Below, one piece after another: positions 8,059 through 17,102 of a stretch of 64,000 nt of DNA. Within the stretch, counting starts at the first letter, position 1. Every line of letters starts with the position of its first letter. Made by a program: the position numbers and the translations under genes. Origin of the DNA: Bacteroidales bacterium (GTDB taxonomy: Bacteria; Bacteroidota; Bacteroidia; Bacteroidales; UBA932); contig JAFUGJ010000036.1 of assembly GCA_017469425.1 (NCBI GenBank), positions 216,299-280,298 of the forward strand, given 5' to 3'. The notes under the pieces are model-generated. The model ran no database searches, was not told where the DNA came from, and saw only the letters and a list, made by a program, of their open reading frames with translations.

Positions 8059-11000
8059 ATGAAGCCTCATCGCCTTATCCTTCTTTCCGCCTGCCTGTCC
8101 GCAGTTTTCGGATGCAGCAGCGGGAATTACCGCAACATCGCCCTTCACCGCGCCGCATACCATTCAACGGCAGCCGATTACAATTACACGGCACAGCTCG
8201 TTACCGACGGTATCGTCGAGCAGGGGCAGCCGGTGTACTACGAGGTTCTGGAAAACGGCAGGCCGGCGCCCAAATACAGGAAGGAATCTACTTTCCAGAG
8301 CAGAAGGGCCGTACATTACAAGATTTACGAGCCGCACTACGAACTCGCGGTCATTGAGCATGGGATACATAACAATGTGGATGGCATTCGCCTCAACATG
8401 GCCCTGCGCTACAAAGATTCGAGGGCTTCCGAAGTGCCGTCTGGAGAGATTCTTTCAACGCGCGATGGAGGGAAGACATGGGAAAGCGTGCACAGGTTCA
8501 GCCTGGACCTTGTTCCCGGGCGGGAAACCGCCATGCAGTTCAGCATAGCCCCTGACGATGCCAGGAACGGCTGGAAGCTCACCCTGGACGGGCAGGATGT
8601 AAGCGAATGGGTGGTACTGGAATGGGATTTCTATAATAAAGGTGAGCGCATCAACATGTCCGGCAACGAGCATTTCCGCAGCATCTGGCTTGCAGAAGAC
8701 GCCGGTCCGCAGTGGCTCACGGTAGACCTGGGATGCGATTCCCGCCTGAAAGAAGCGGTTTTCCATTGGGTAGAACGCCCTGCTTCCGGAAGTATCCTGG
8801 TGTCTCGCGACGGAAGGAAATGGCGCAGGGCCGGCATGCTGAAAGACAGTGATACCATAAAACTCAAAGGCCGCGGACGCTATGTAAAACTGGAGATGGA
8901 GCCTTCGGTAAACGGCAAAGCCCTGGCGCTGAGCGAGTGGGAAATTTTCGGGCGCAATGATTTGCAGCTGCCAGAGAGCCGGTGGATGCTCGCCCGTGCA
9001 AGCGAAGCCGACAATCCGCAAGCCTGGATTCCTGCCAAAGTGCCGGGAACCGTGCTGTCGGCCTACATGGACTGCGGGGCCGTACCCGACATCAGCTATG
9101 GAAACGACCAGGAATATATTTCCGACTCTTACTTTAACTCCGATTTCATCTACAGGGGTAATCTGCCTTTTGACAGTTCCGGAGGGCGCAGGGTATTCCT
9201 TAATTTCGGAGGCATCAACTGGAAGGCGGATGTGAGCCTCAACGGCACGCCTCTCGGCAGCATCGACGGGGCTTTCACAAGGGCAAGCTTCGATGTGAGC
9301 GACATTGTGCGCAATGGCGGCAATGAGATAGAAGTCCTGATTCACCGCCCTGCACATCCGGGAGGAGCGAAGGGCAATACCATGAAGCGGATACCGCCGA
9401 ACGGAGGCATACTCGGGGCAGACAATCCCACTTTTCACGCCTCGATAGGCTGGGACTGGATTCCAACCGTGCGCGGACGCAACATCGGAATATGGAAAGA
9501 TGTGAATTTCAGCACCGCGGGTGACATTTCGATTTCAGACCCGCTGGTGCAGACAAAATTAAACCTTCCTGATACCACGATGGCCCTGGTCAGCCTTGAA
9601 GCGGTGCTTACCAACCATAGTCCGGCTGCGTGGAAGGTGATATTCAAAGGAAGCTTGGGAGATTGCAGCTTTGCAAAGGAGCTTGAACTGCAAGGCGGCG
9701 AAGTGCGCAGGGTAACGGCTTCCCTGGATATGGACAATCCCCGCCTCTGGTGGCCGAACAATTATGGGGAACAGTATCTTTACGATGCCCGGCTTTGCGC
9801 CGAAACGGACGGTGCCGTGTCCGACTCCCTGACATTCAAGGCCGGTCTTCGCCAGATGTCATATTCACTTGAAGGAGGGCGGCTTACTGCCTGGGTGAAC
9901 GGGCGCAGGATTTCCGGCATCGGAGGGAACTGGGGATTCAGCGAGCTTAATCTGCGATACACCGAACGCGACTACGACATCGCCGTAGCTTACCATAAGC
10001 AGATGAATTTCAACATGATACGCAACTGGGTAGGACAAACGGCAGACGAGGAATTCTACGAAGCCTGTGACAGGCACGGCATCATGGTATGGCAGGATTT
10101 CTGGCTGGCGAATCCCACCGACGGCCCGGACCCCGACGACGAAGCACTGTTCATGGCCAACGCCGCCGACTATGTAAGCAAAATCAGGCGCCACCCTTCC
10201 GTGGTGCTGTATTGCGGGCGCAACGAGGGAATGCCTCCGGCAACGCTTGACAAGGCATTGGAGAAACTCACATCCGACCTGCATCCCGACATAATCTATA
10301 TTCCGGATTCTGCCGACGGACCGGTAAGCGGACGCGGGCCCTACAACCGTCTTCCATCACCAGAATTCTTCAATCTCACAGGCCAGGACAGGATGCATTC
10401 CGAAAGGGGTACCACCGCCATCCCCAACTACGAGAGCCTGGTGCGCTTCATTCCCGAGGCGGACAGATGGCCCCAGAACGATATGTGGGGCGTGCATGAC
10501 TGGGCCACGGAGAATGCGCAGAAAGTGGGATTATACAACGACGCCGTCGCTTCCCGTTTTGGAGAACCGGAATCTGCAGAAAAGTTCTGCGAACTCGCAC
10601 AATGGGTAAGTTACGATGCTTTCAGGGCCGTTTTCGAGGGCAGGAGCGCGGAGCGCCGGGGGCTCCTTCTTTGGATGAGCCACAACGCCTGGCCTTCGCT
10701 CACCTGGTGTCCTTATGACTATTATTTCGACCCGCATGCCGGGTTCTTCGGCAGCAGGAAGGCTTGCGAGCCGCTGCATATCCAATACAACGCATTCACC
10801 GGGAAGATTGAGGTAGTAAATCGTTCTGACAGGGGACACAGCCAATTTGTCGCGAGTATTCAGCAAATGGATGAACATGGCGAACCGCTTCCCGCACGGG
10901 AATTTACCATGGCAGGCCAGGAAGACAGCACCGTCAGCATTCCCGGATTTGAACTTTCGGACAAGACGCGTTTTCTGTATCTTACCCTGAAGGATGGTTC

Positions 11001-11409
11001 CGATGTGTTATCGGAAAACTTTTATGTTCTCGGAGAGCCGGAAGACGATTTTGGTTTCCTCGCAGATTTTCCTAAAGCAGAAGTGGCCGAGCAGTGGACC
11101 TGGAAGGATGAAGGAGAATCCTACCTGGCTACGGTCACTCTCACCAACAACACCGGCATTCCGGCACTGATGCTTCGTCTTAACCTTCTCAATGACAAGC
11201 CGGTGAATTCTGGTCCTGCACCAGCAGGTCTTTCGAATTCTTCGTTCGGCCACACTGCCGACGATTACCGCATCCTTCCGGTTTTCTGGTCCGAAAATTA
11301 CTTTTGCCTGATGGGAGGACAGCAGAAAACGGTTACGGCACGGGTGTACAAGAAGCATTTCGATACGGGTCTGACTCCGGAACTCGAGTTGAAAGGATTC
11401 AATCTTTAA
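8059..11409 (+). CDS. GH2 beta-mannosidase / exo-beta-glucosaminidase-like lipoprotein
   Basis: 1116 aa with a lipoprotein signal peptide (MKPHRLILL...VFGCSS, Cys near residue 18), so anchored in a membrane and exposed to glycans. The first about 300 residues look like a discoidin/F5-8C carbohydrate-binding unit. GH2 sugar-binding, Ig-like and TIM-barrel domains follow. The barrel holds CGRNEGMP with Glu723 as likely acid/base and HSERGTTAIP with Glu782 as likely nucleophile. Similar proteins include mannosylglycoprotein endo-beta-mannosidases and exo-beta-D-glucosaminidases; the substrate cannot be told from sequence. No SusC/SusD pair or regulator sits beside it, so it is not in a classic polysaccharide locus. 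Confidence 0.82.
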   Translation: MKPHRLILLSACLSAVFGCSSGNYRNIALHRAAYHSTAADYNYTAQLVTDGIVEQGQPVYYEVLENGRPAPKYRKESTFQSRRAVHYKIYEPHYELAVIEHGIHNNVDGIRLNMALRYKDSRASEVPSGEILSTRDGGKTWESVHRFSLDLVPGRETAMQFSIAPDDARNGWKLTLDGQDVSEWVVLEWDFYNKGERINMSGNEHFRSIWLAEDAGPQWLTVDLGCDSRLKEAVFHWVERPASGSILVSRDGRKWRRAGMLKDSDTIKLKGRGRYVKLEMEPSVNGKALALSEWEIFGRNDLQLPESRWMLARASEADNPQAWIPAKVPGTVLSAYMDCGAVPDISYGNDQEYISDSYFNSDFIYRGNLPFDSSGGRRVFLNFGGINWKADVSLNGTPLGSIDGAFTRASFDVSDIVRNGGNEIEVLIHRPAHPGGAKGNTMKRIPPNGGILGADNPTFHASIGWDWIPTVRGRNIGIWKDVNFSTAGDISISDPLVQTKLNLPDTTMALVSLEAVLTNHSPAAWKVIFKGSLGDCSFAKELELQGGEVRRVTASLDMDNPRLWWPNNYGEQYLYDARLCAETDGAVSDSLTFKAGLRQMSYSLEGGRLTAWVNGRRISGIGGNWGFSELNLRYTERDYDIAVAYHKQMNFNMIRNWVGQTADEEFYEACDRHGIMVWQDFWLANPTDGPDPDDEALFMANAADYVSKIRRHPSVVLYCGRNEGMPPATLDKALEKLTSDLHPDIIYIPDSADGPVSGRGPYNRLPSPEFFNLTGQDRMHSERGTTAIPNYESLVRFIPEADRWPQNDMWGVHDWATENAQKVGLYNDAVASRFGEPESAEKFCELAQWVSYDAFRAVFEGRSAERRGLLLWMSHNAWPSLTWCPYDYYFDPHAGFFGSRKACEPLHIQYNAFTGKIEVVNRSDRGHSQFVASIQQMDEHGEPLPAREFTMAGQEDSTVSIPGFELSDKTRFLYLTLKDGSDVLSENFYVLGEPEDDFGFLADFPKAEVAEQWTWKDEGESYLATVTLTNNTGIPALMLRLNLLNDKPVNSGPAPAGLSNSSFGHTADDYRILPVFWSENYFCLMGGQQKTVTARVYKKHFDTGLTPELELKGFNL

Positions 11410-11424
11410 AGCTTGTATTTTTAG

Positions 11425-11432
11425 TATCTTTG
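11425..11432 (+). promoter_or_regulatory. TAnnTTTG -7 box for mtnN
   Basis: TATCTTTG ends 4 nt before the mtnN ATG. The message is predicted to be leaderless. Confidence 0.6.
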
Positions 11433-11436
11433 CACC

Positions 11437-12075
11437 ATGAAAATAGGAATCATGACAGCGATGGACCAGGAGTACGACATGGCTTGCAAGGTCCTCAAGA
11501 ATCACGAAAAACACGAAATCATTCCCGTGCATTGCGGCTGGGGAAAGGTCAATTCGGCGGTCAATGCCAGCAAGCTGATTGCGGAGCATCATCCCGACTG
11601 CATCATTTCCACAGGATGCGCCGGAGGCATTTCACCCCAGGTTCACATGCTTGATGTAGTTGTGGCTGAGCAGGTTGCCTATCATGACTGCTGGTACGGA
11701 GAGCCCAATGAGTTCGGGCAGGTGCAGGGATTTCCGGCACGCTTTCATGCTTCGGAGCTTCTGCTCAAGGCGGCCCGCAGCCTGAACGACGAGAGGATGA
11801 AATTCGGCCTCATGGCAAGCGGCGACTGGTTCTGCTCGGGGCCCGAAGATACCGCCCGCATCCTCGGGCACTTCCCCGACGCGCTCGCATGCGACATGGA
11901 ATCGGCTGCCATTTCGCAGGTTTGCCACATGTACGGAGTACCTTTCCTCAGCATGAGGGTCATCAGCGACACTGCCGACGAAGAGAACCGCCTTGGTCAG
12001 TTCTTCGATTTCTGGAGTTCCGCCAGCGCCGAATCCTTCGAAATCCTCAGCGCCTTCATTGGCGCCCTGGACTGA
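11437..12075 (+). CDS. mtnN: 5'-methylthioadenosine/S-adenosylhomocysteine nucleosidase-like phosphorylase-family protein
   Basis: 212 aa, slightly shorter than the usual about 230. This PNP/UDP-family enzyme cleaves adenine from MTA or SAH, recycling products of SAM-using reactions. Seen: the start MKIGIMTAMDQEYD (the acid after the MxxE-like turn), STGCAGGISP (about residues 51-60, substrate loop) and CDMESAAISQVCHMYGVPFLSMRVISDTAD (ribose-binding ME and the catalytic Asp in SDTAD, about residue 180). The gene stands alone between a plus-strand GH2 gene and the convergent dsbD gene. Some paralogues act on other nucleosides, so the exact substrate is inferred. Confidence 0.85.
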   Translation: MKIGIMTAMDQEYDMACKVLKNHEKHEIIPVHCGWGKVNSAVNASKLIAEHHPDCIISTGCAGGISPQVHMLDVVVAEQVAYHDCWYGEPNEFGQVQGFPARFHASELLLKAARSLNDERMKFGLMASGDWFCSGPEDTARILGHFPDALACDMESAAISQVCHMYGVPFLSMRVISDTADEENRLGQFFDFWSSASAESFEILSAFIGALD

Positions 12076-12112
12076 ACCGGCGGGCAGATAAGTCCACCGG
12101 TCGGGCAGGCGA

Positions 12113-14005
12113 TTATTTTCCGGTGTCGAGGAAGGCGGTGAAGCCGGGGATGGAAAGGTTGTAGCCGCGGGGACCGGCAAGGATGTTCCCGGCGGAATCC
12201 AGAACGAAATAATTGGGCTGCGCATTCACGCCGAAACGGGTCCGGGCAATGTAGCTGTTCACGCGTCCCACATCTTTCAGGACCTTGCTATCCGGAGTTG
12301 AAAGCCATTTGTTTTCAGGCAGTTTGGCTTTGTCGTCAGTATAAAGCGCGACTATTTCAAAATCGCCTGTAAGCCTTTCAAGCACTTGAGGGTCGGACCA
12401 CACGCGGGCTTCCATCTCACGGCAGTTCACGCATCCGTGGCCGGTAATATCGACAAATACCCGCTTTCCGCTCTGCCGAGCCGCAGCCAGGGCTTCCTCG
12501 ATATTGTCGTAGCCATAAAGCCCATGGGGCAGTTTCAACGGTGCGGAAGACAGTGCTTCCTTCTCTCCTGAAGCTGTTTCCCGGTACTGGACTGACGGCG
12601 TGGAGGAAATCACAAAATCCTGTGTCTCTATCGGAGGAAGATAGCCGGAGAGGGCCTTGAGAGGGGCCCCGAACATTCCGGGAACCATATACACCACAAA
12701 ACTGAAAACGGCAATCGCAAGCCCGAGGCGCAGGATGCCTATGTGCTCCACCTTGTCGTCGTACTTGAACCGAAGCTTTCCGAGCAGATAAAAACCAAGC
12801 AGAGTAAAGCAAACTATCCATATTGCAAGATACACTTCCCTGTCGAGCAGCCCCCAGTGATAGGTCTGGTCGGCTACACTGAGGAACTTGAAACCGAGCG
12901 CGACCTCGATGAAGCCGAGAACGACCTTGACGCTGTTGAGCCAGCCTCCGCTCTTGGGAAGATTCTTAAGCAGCGAAGGGAACAGCGCAAGCAGCGTGAA
13001 AGGCAGGGCGAACGCCACGCTGAAGGCCAGCATGGTGACCATGGGAGTCCAAAATTCGCCGGAAGTGGATTTGATGAGCACAGTGCCTACTATAGGGCCG
13101 GTGCAGGAGAAAGAAACCAGCACCAGGGTAAGCGCCATAAAGAATACGCCTGCAAGACCCGCCTTGTCGGAGTTCTTGTCGGACGAGTTCACCAGTTTTG
13201 AAGGCAGCACAATCTCGAAAGCCCCGAAGAACGAAGCGGCAAAGGCCATGAATACCAGGAAGAAGATGATGTTCGGCAGCCAGTGGGTAGAAAGCCAGTT
13301 GAATATGTCGGCAGTCACTACCGAACCCCCGAGAAGCCAGGTAAGCCCGATGATTATGCTGATTGGCACGGTGTAGAGCAGCACGATGAAAAGGCCGTAC
13401 ATGAGAGCCTTGAACTTGCCTGCAGCCTTGTTCTCTCCACCCTTTACAAAGAACGAAATTGTCATGGGGACCATGGGGAACACACAGGGTGTGAGCAGCA
13501 TGGCAAAGCCCCAGAGTATGGCCTCCAGAATCAGCCCCCAGACGCCCCTGCCTCTGGACTGGATAGGGCCCTCAACTGAGTCCGGAAGGAGTCTATCCCC
13601 CTTCGGGAGTTCGCCCTCCGGGCTCACCCCACCATCGGCTGAAGCCGACGGTTCCCCCGCTATCGAACCGCGGGTGTTACGCCCCTCAGGGGAATTAGCT
13701 CCTTCCGGACTTAATGCCGAAGGAGCGGTATCTGATACCACCACCGCACCCGGATGCAACTCGTAGTCCATCTCTTCCGGGCTGTGGCACTCGGTTCCAA
13801 CGCAGGAAATCCACTCCAGAGTGCCATGAATCTCATCGAGCGGCACAAGCGGTGTTCCGGTGAAGACGATGCGGGCCTTGCCGTCCGGCCCCTGAACCAC
13901 CTCGGTTTCCCACTGTACGGTGGTATCGGGCAAGCTCTGGCTAAACACCGGCAGCCCCGAAAAGAGGGCTGCCATAAAAAGCATGATATGTATTGCTTTT
14001 TTCAT
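12113..14005 (-). CDS. dsbD: Thiol:disulfide interchange protein DsbD
   Basis: 630 aa. It passes reducing power from cytosolic thioredoxin across the inner membrane to periplasmic partners. Layout: signal peptide (residues 1-23), a periplasmic immunoglobulin-like DsbD-alpha domain with one Cys pair in SCVGTECHSPEE, an odd linker (about residues 99-142), eight membrane segments (about 155-440) with the TPCVFPMVP and SCTGPIVG cysteine motifs, then a thioredoxin-like domain with GCVNC (Cys525, Cys528). The linker is coded by a 131-bp stretch with inverted ends and small palindromes and repeats SPEG three times; see the repeat entry. The gene starts 5 nt after rny and probably shares its message. 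Confidence 0.92.
   Translation of the reverse strand: MKKAIHIMLFMAALFSGLPVFSQSLPDTTVQWETEVVQGPDGKARIVFTGTPLVPLDEIHGTLEWISCVGTECHSPEEMDYELHPGAVVVSDTAPSALSPEGANSPEGRNTRGSIAGEPSASADGGVSPEGELPKGDRLLPDSVEGPIQSRGRGVWGLILEAILWGFAMLLTPCVFPMVPMTISFFVKGGENKAAGKFKALMYGLFIVLLYTVPISIIIGLTWLLGGSVVTADIFNWLSTHWLPNIIFFLVFMAFAASFFGAFEIVLPSKLVNSSDKNSDKAGLAGVFFMALTLVLVSFSCTGPIVGTVLIKSTSGEFWTPMVTMLAFSVAFALPFTLLALFPSLLKNLPKSGGWLNSVKVVLGFIEVALGFKFLSVADQTYHWGLLDREVYLAIWIVCFTLLGFYLLGKLRFKYDDKVEHIGILRLGLAIAVFSFVVYMVPGMFGAPLKALSGYLPPIETQDFVISSTPSVQYRETASGEKEALSSAPLKLPHGLYGYDNIEEALAAARQSGKRVFVDITGHGCVNCREMEARVWSDPQVLERLTGDFEIVALYTDDKAKLPENKWLSTPDSKVLKDVGRVNSYIARTRFGVNAQPNYFVLDSAGNILAGPRGYNLSIPGFTAFLDTGK
13580..13710. 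repeat. Palindrome-rich element inside dsbD with 12-bp inverted ends
   Basis: The ends are GTCCGGAAGGAG (13580-13591) and its exact inverse complement CTCCTTCCGGAC (13699-13710). Between them lie several short palindromes such as CCCTTCGGG, CGGCTGAAGCCG and CCCCTCAGGGG. The stretch is open in the dsbD frame and codes a flexible linker rich in Ser, Pro, Glu and Gly. It looks like a small mobile palindromic element (MITE or REP-like) domesticated as a protein linker. No second copy is seen in this window. Confidence 0.55.
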
Positions 14006-14010
14006 AAGGA

Positions 14011-15549
14011 TTATTTTGCGTATGCGACTGAACGGGTTTCCCGGATAACGGTGATTTTCACCTGACCGGGATAGGTCATCTCGTCCTGGATACGCTGTGC
14101 AATATCTGCGGACAGACGACCGGCATCATCGTCGCTCACCTGCTCGGCACCCACGATGACGCGGAGCTCGCGGCCTGCCTGGATTGCATACGACTTGGTG
14201 ACACCGGGATAAGAAGCAGCCAGGTCCTCCATCCCCTTGAGCCTCTTGATGTACGACTCGATTACCTCGCGGCGGGCACCCGGACGCGCTCCGGAAATGG
14301 CGTCGGCCACAAGGACGATAGGCGAAATGGTAGAAGTCATCTCCATTTCTTCGTGGTGGGAGCCGATGGCATTCACAATTTCGGGGCGCTCTTTATACTG
14401 CTCTGCCAGCTTGGCACCAAGGAGTGCGTGAGGCAGGTCCGGATCCTCGTCGGACACCTTGCCGATGTCGTGGAGCAGCCCGGCCCTCTTCGCAATCTTG
14501 GGATTGAGCCCGAGTTCGGAAGCCATGATGGCGGCGATGTTGGCGACTTCGCGAGAGTGCTGAAGCAGATTCTGCCCATAGGAAGAACGGTATTTCATGC
14601 GCCCGATAAGCTTTACGAGCTCTATGTTAAGCCCATGGATGCCAAGGTCGATGCAGGTACGCTTACCCGTTTCAAGAATCTCATCCTCGAGCTGGCGGCT
14701 GACTTTCGCCACAACTTCCTCGATACGCGCGGGATGGATGCGTCCGTCAATCACAAGCTGGTGCAGCGCGAGCCTGGCGACTTCCCTGCGGACGGGGTCG
14801 AATGCGGAGAGCATGATTGCATCGGGTGTATCGTCAACCACGATTTCAACTCCGGTAGCAGCTTCAAGCGCACGGATGTTTCGCCCTTCGCGACCGATGA
14901 TGCGTCCCTTGATTTCGTCGTTCTCGATAGGGAAAGTGGTAACCGCATTTTCAATGGCGGTTTCGGTTGCGGTACGCTGGATAGTATTGATAACGATGCG
15001 CTTGGCCTCCTTGGCGGCATTCAGCCTGGCATCGTCCATAGTATCATTGATATATGCCTGGGCCTCGGTACGGGCTTCAGCTTTCAAATTTTCCACGAGC
15101 ATGTTCTTGGCCTCGGCTGCAGTCATGCCCGCAATGGTTTCGAGCTGCTTGTTCGTCTGCGCAAGGAGCTTGTCGCACTCTTCCTGCTTGCGCTCCAGCT
15201 TTTCCATCTGCGAACGCACCTGTCCCTTGGCGCTGTCAAGTTCGTGCTGCTTGCGGCCAAGTTCCCCGGAGAGCTGTCCGAGCTGCGATTCTTTCTGGCG
15301 GAGGGCATTCTCCTTGTCGGCAAGCTGCTTGTTCTTAGAGTTCACATAGTCCTCATGCTCGCTTTTAAGCTGTATGAACTTTTCCTTTGCCTGAAGGATT
15401 TTCTGCTGCTTGATGTTTTCCGCCTCAAGTTCGGCTTTTTCAATTATTGCATCGCGGCGGCCCTTCAGAGAAGCCTTGCGGATTATTATATATGCGGCCA
15501 GTGCCACTATGGCACCTGCAATGGCCGAAAGAATGTAGTAGAGTAACAT
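14011..15549 (-). CDS. rny: Ribonuclease Y
   Basis: 512 aa, the family length. A membrane-anchored endoribonuclease that starts mRNA decay. Seen: one N-terminal membrane helix ([19 protein letters not shown], residues 2-20), a long charged coiled coil (about 25-180), a KH RNA-binding domain with [15 protein letters not shown] (about 213-227), and an HD catalytic domain with [10 protein letters not shown] and [14 protein letters not shown] (metal-binding His-Asp). The gene follows the 6S-like RNA and its terminator on the same strand and precedes dsbD by 5 nt. Confidence 0.96.
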   Translation of the reverse strand: MLLYYILSAIAGAIVALAAYIIIRKASLKGRRDAIIEKAELEAENIKQQKILQAKEKFIQLKSEHEDYVNSKNKQLADKENALRQKESQLGQLSGELGRKQHELDSAKGQVRSQMEKLERKQEECDKLLAQTNKQLETIAGMTAAEAKNMLVENLKAEARTEAQAYINDTMDDARLNAAKEAKRIVINTIQRTATETAIENAVTTFPIENDEIKGRIIGREGRNIRALEAATGVEIVVDDTPDAIMLSAFDPVRREVARLALHQLVIDGRIHPARIEEVVAKVSRQLEDEILETGKRTCIDLGIHGLNIELVKLIGRMKYRSSYGQNLLQHSREVANIAAIMASELGLNPKIAKRAGLLHDIGKVSDEDPDLPHALLGAKLAEQYKERPEIVNAIGSHHEEMEMTSTISPIVLVADAISGARPGARREVIESYIKRLKGMEDLAASYPGVTKSYAIQAGRELRVIVGAEQVSDDDAGRLSADIAQRIQDEMTYPGQVKITVIRETRSVAYAK

Positions 15550-15583
15550 CTGTATATATATTTTATCTAACTGTCAACAATAA

Positions 15584-15615
15584 AACGGCATCTACACCAT
15601 AGTGCAGATGCCGTT
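15584..15615 (-). terminator. Intrinsic terminator of the 6S-like RNA
   Basis: AACGGCATCT and AGATGCCGTT form a 10-bp stem with a few more pairs inside, followed on the minus strand by TTTTATTG. It should end the zapA/6S transcript before rny. Confidence 0.8.
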
Positions 15616-15621
15616 AAAACG

Positions 15622-15764
15622 CCGTTAGTCCTATGCAGAAAATGCTTTCTGTATGATTTGGGCTCCGTGCCGCCTCTGGCTTCCTGTCGGGCAGGCATGC
15701 CATCATCGGCTCGAGTTCACCCGGTTCCGTTGAACTTGTTTGTTTCGCAAGGACGGACTAACGG
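15622..15764 (-). ncRNA. ssrS: 6S RNA-like (Bacteroidales-1 type) RNA
   Basis: About 143 nt on the minus strand in the zapA-rny gap. The ends CCGTTAGTCC and GGACTAACGG pair perfectly over 10 bp, the interior is largely unpaired near the ends with a GC-rich central part, and a strong terminator follows. 6S RNA binds the sigma-factor-bearing polymerase by mimicking an open promoter. Its neighbour zapA fits, since ssrS lies beside zapA in gammaproteobacteria as well. The first pairing bases overlap the zapA stop codon, so the RNA is either processed from the zapA message or starts inside zapA. The class is inferred from shape and position. Confidence 0.62.
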
Positions 15765-16051
15765 TTGCTTTCTATACCATTCAGATAGTCTTTCAGTTCA
15801 GCTTCCAGCTTGGCCTGCTCAGCCGAGGCCATGTTAAGTTTGTTCTGCGCCTGTAGGCGGTACACGGCCTGCGTAAGCGACACAAAAAGAAGCTTGTCGG
15901 TAAAGGTCTTGTCGGGATACTTCTGGTCGAACCTCTCCATCATCTTCGTAATCTCCTCCGAAGCGACGCGCATGGCGCTTTCCATCTCCGGGGAAGATGC
16001 CTTCACGCGGAAATCCGCTCCGGCAATCTTGAGAGTAATGTTCTGGTCCAT
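15758..16051 (-). CDS. zapA: Cell division protein ZapA
   Basis: 97 aa. A small cytosolic FtsZ-ring stabiliser that forms tetramers. The N-terminal globular part begins DQNITLKIAGADFRVKA; then a helix with MRVASEEITKMMERF and a long C-terminal coiled coil (AQNKLNMASAEQAKLEAEL) as in the family. The start at 16051 is chosen because it lies 2 nt after the stop of the preceding coiled-coil gene; an ATG 27 nt upstream is in frame but would overlap that gene. The stop codon lies within the 5' arm of the 6S-like RNA. Confidence 0.88.
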   Translation of the reverse strand: MDQNITLKIAGADFRVKASSPEMESAMRVASEEITKMMERFDQKYPDKTFTDKLLFVSLTQAVYRLQAQNKLNMASAEQAKLEAELKDYLNGIESNR

Positions 16052-16053
16052 AA

Positions 16054-16323
16054 CTAAACTTCCAACAAGGCTATACACTTGTCAATCTCGGCAATCAGCC
16101 TGGTCAGGCGCTGCTTGGCCTCGGGGTTCCCTTCGGCTGAGGCGAAAGCGCTTGTAAGCCTCTGATTGTCTATCTGTCTGTTCAATTCGGCAATCTGCTG
16201 TCTGCAGGCTTCGACCTCGGCAATGTTCCGGGCAAGTTTGAGCTGAAGTTCGTCGGCGCGCAGTTTTTCACCCTCGTAAAGGGCAATCAACTTTGCAATA
16301 TCGGCTCGTACTTCTTCGAACAT
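16054..16323 (-). CDS. Small coiled-coil protein upstream of zapA
   Basis: 89 aa from MFEEVRADIAKL. Nearly all of it is predicted helix with heptad spacing (LIALYEGEKLRADELQLKLA, residues about 11-30), no membrane segment and no signal peptide. It sits 2 nt before zapA in the same operon, the place taken by coiled-coil division partners in other phyla (ZauP in Caulobacter; ZapB acts with ZapA in E. coli). A role with ZapA at the division ring is an inference from position and shape. The start at 16323 is preferred over one 27 nt upstream because a purine-rich AGG precedes it. Confidence 0.75.
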   Translation of the reverse strand: MFEEVRADIAKLIALYEGEKLRADELQLKLARNIAEVEACRQQIAELNRQIDNQRLTSAFASAEGNPEAKQRLTRLIAEIDKCIALLEV

Positions 16324-16351
16324 AAAACCTCGAATTGCTTCCTGCAACACA

Positions 16352-16359
16352 CAAAATTA
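16352..16359 (-). promoter_or_regulatory. TAnnTTTG -7 box for the zapA operon
   Basis: TAATTTTG on the minus strand, 28 nt before the ATG at 16323 and just past the stop of the nucleotidyltransferase gene. Confidence 0.5.
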
Positions 16360-16367
16360 GTAAAAAA

Positions 16368-17102
16368 TCACAAAATTCCGCGATATTCTTCGCAAACCTT
16401 GCGATAACTGTCAAGATTTCCTATATCATAGCGCCGTCCCGGCATTTCCATGGCATAGACATCCGTCTGACCGGAAAGCCAGGCGATGAAACTGCCCGGG
16501 GCGTCGGTGCCGCACCCGGCCGCAATCCCCTCACCTACCCTTGCTGCATCACGGCGGCTGTAGAAGTAGAAAGGAGGGCAGCACCAGTGGCTCCTGGGCT
16601 CGGCGGGTTTCTCCTCCATGGAGAGGATGCGGTCGGAAGCGTCAATCTCCACGATTCCGCTCTTGTGCAGGCGCGCCTCGTCGGGCTCGTAGTAACGCAT
16701 GATGGCGGAAGCATTCTTGCCTCTGGCATAGCGGATGAAGGCGGTGAGGCTGAAATCCAGCACATTATCGCCGGCAATAACCAGCATGTCGTCGTCGAGC
16801 GAAAGGCTGTCGATTGCAAACTTGATGTCGCACACAGCCCCAAGGCGCGTTTCGTTCGTGGATGTGCCGTCGTCCACCACGGTAATAGCAGCGGAATGTC
16901 CGGCAGCCCAGTCCATGAACTGGGAGGCGAATTTATGATTGGAAATAACTATGTATTCGTCAACTTCTCCGAGGCTGTCGATGTCGTCAATCAGCCAGTC
17001 GAGGATGGTTTTTTCCCCAACCTTGAGCAATGGCTTAGGGAAGTTCTCGGTGAGGGGATATAGCCTGGTGGCGTAACCGGCTGCAAGGATAAGGCATTTC
17101 AT
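16368..17102 (-). CDS. Sugar-1-phosphate nucleotidyltransferase
   Basis: 244 aa, cytosolic. The start CLILAAGYATRLYPLTE with FPKPLL is the nucleotide-binding signature (GxxTRxxPxT...PKPL) of the family that joins NTP and a sugar-1-phosphate. MLVIAGDNVLDF (about residues 115-126) holds the metal-binding Asp of the GDN motif. There is no acyltransferase tail, so it is a plain transferase. Its start overlaps the upstream galactokinase-like gene by 4 bp (ATGA), so the two are translationally coupled: the kinase would make the sugar-1-phosphate and this enzyme the NDP-sugar. Which nucleotide and sugar are used cannot be read from the sequence. Confidence 0.85.
   Translation of the reverse strand: MKCLILAAGYATRLYPLTENFPKPLLKVGEKTILDWLIDDIDSLGEVDEYIVISNHKFASQFMDWAAGHSAAITVVDDGTSTNETRLGAVCDIKFAIDSLSLDDDMLVIAGDNVLDFSLTAFIRYARGKNASAIMRYYEPDEARLHKSGIVEIDASDRILSMEEKPAEPRSHWCCPPFYFYSRRDAARVGEGIAAGCGTDAPGSFIAWLSGQTDVYAMEMPGRRYDIGNLDSYRKVCEEYRGIL

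Noticed and set aside
12076-12112. CCGG-rich hairpin between mtnN and dsbD as a terminator
   Set aside because: Short arms (ACCGG/CCGGT), no T-run on either strand; left unannotated.
14353-15546. 397-codon plus-strand frame over rny
   Set aside because: Antisense to a complete RNase Y with KH and HD motifs.
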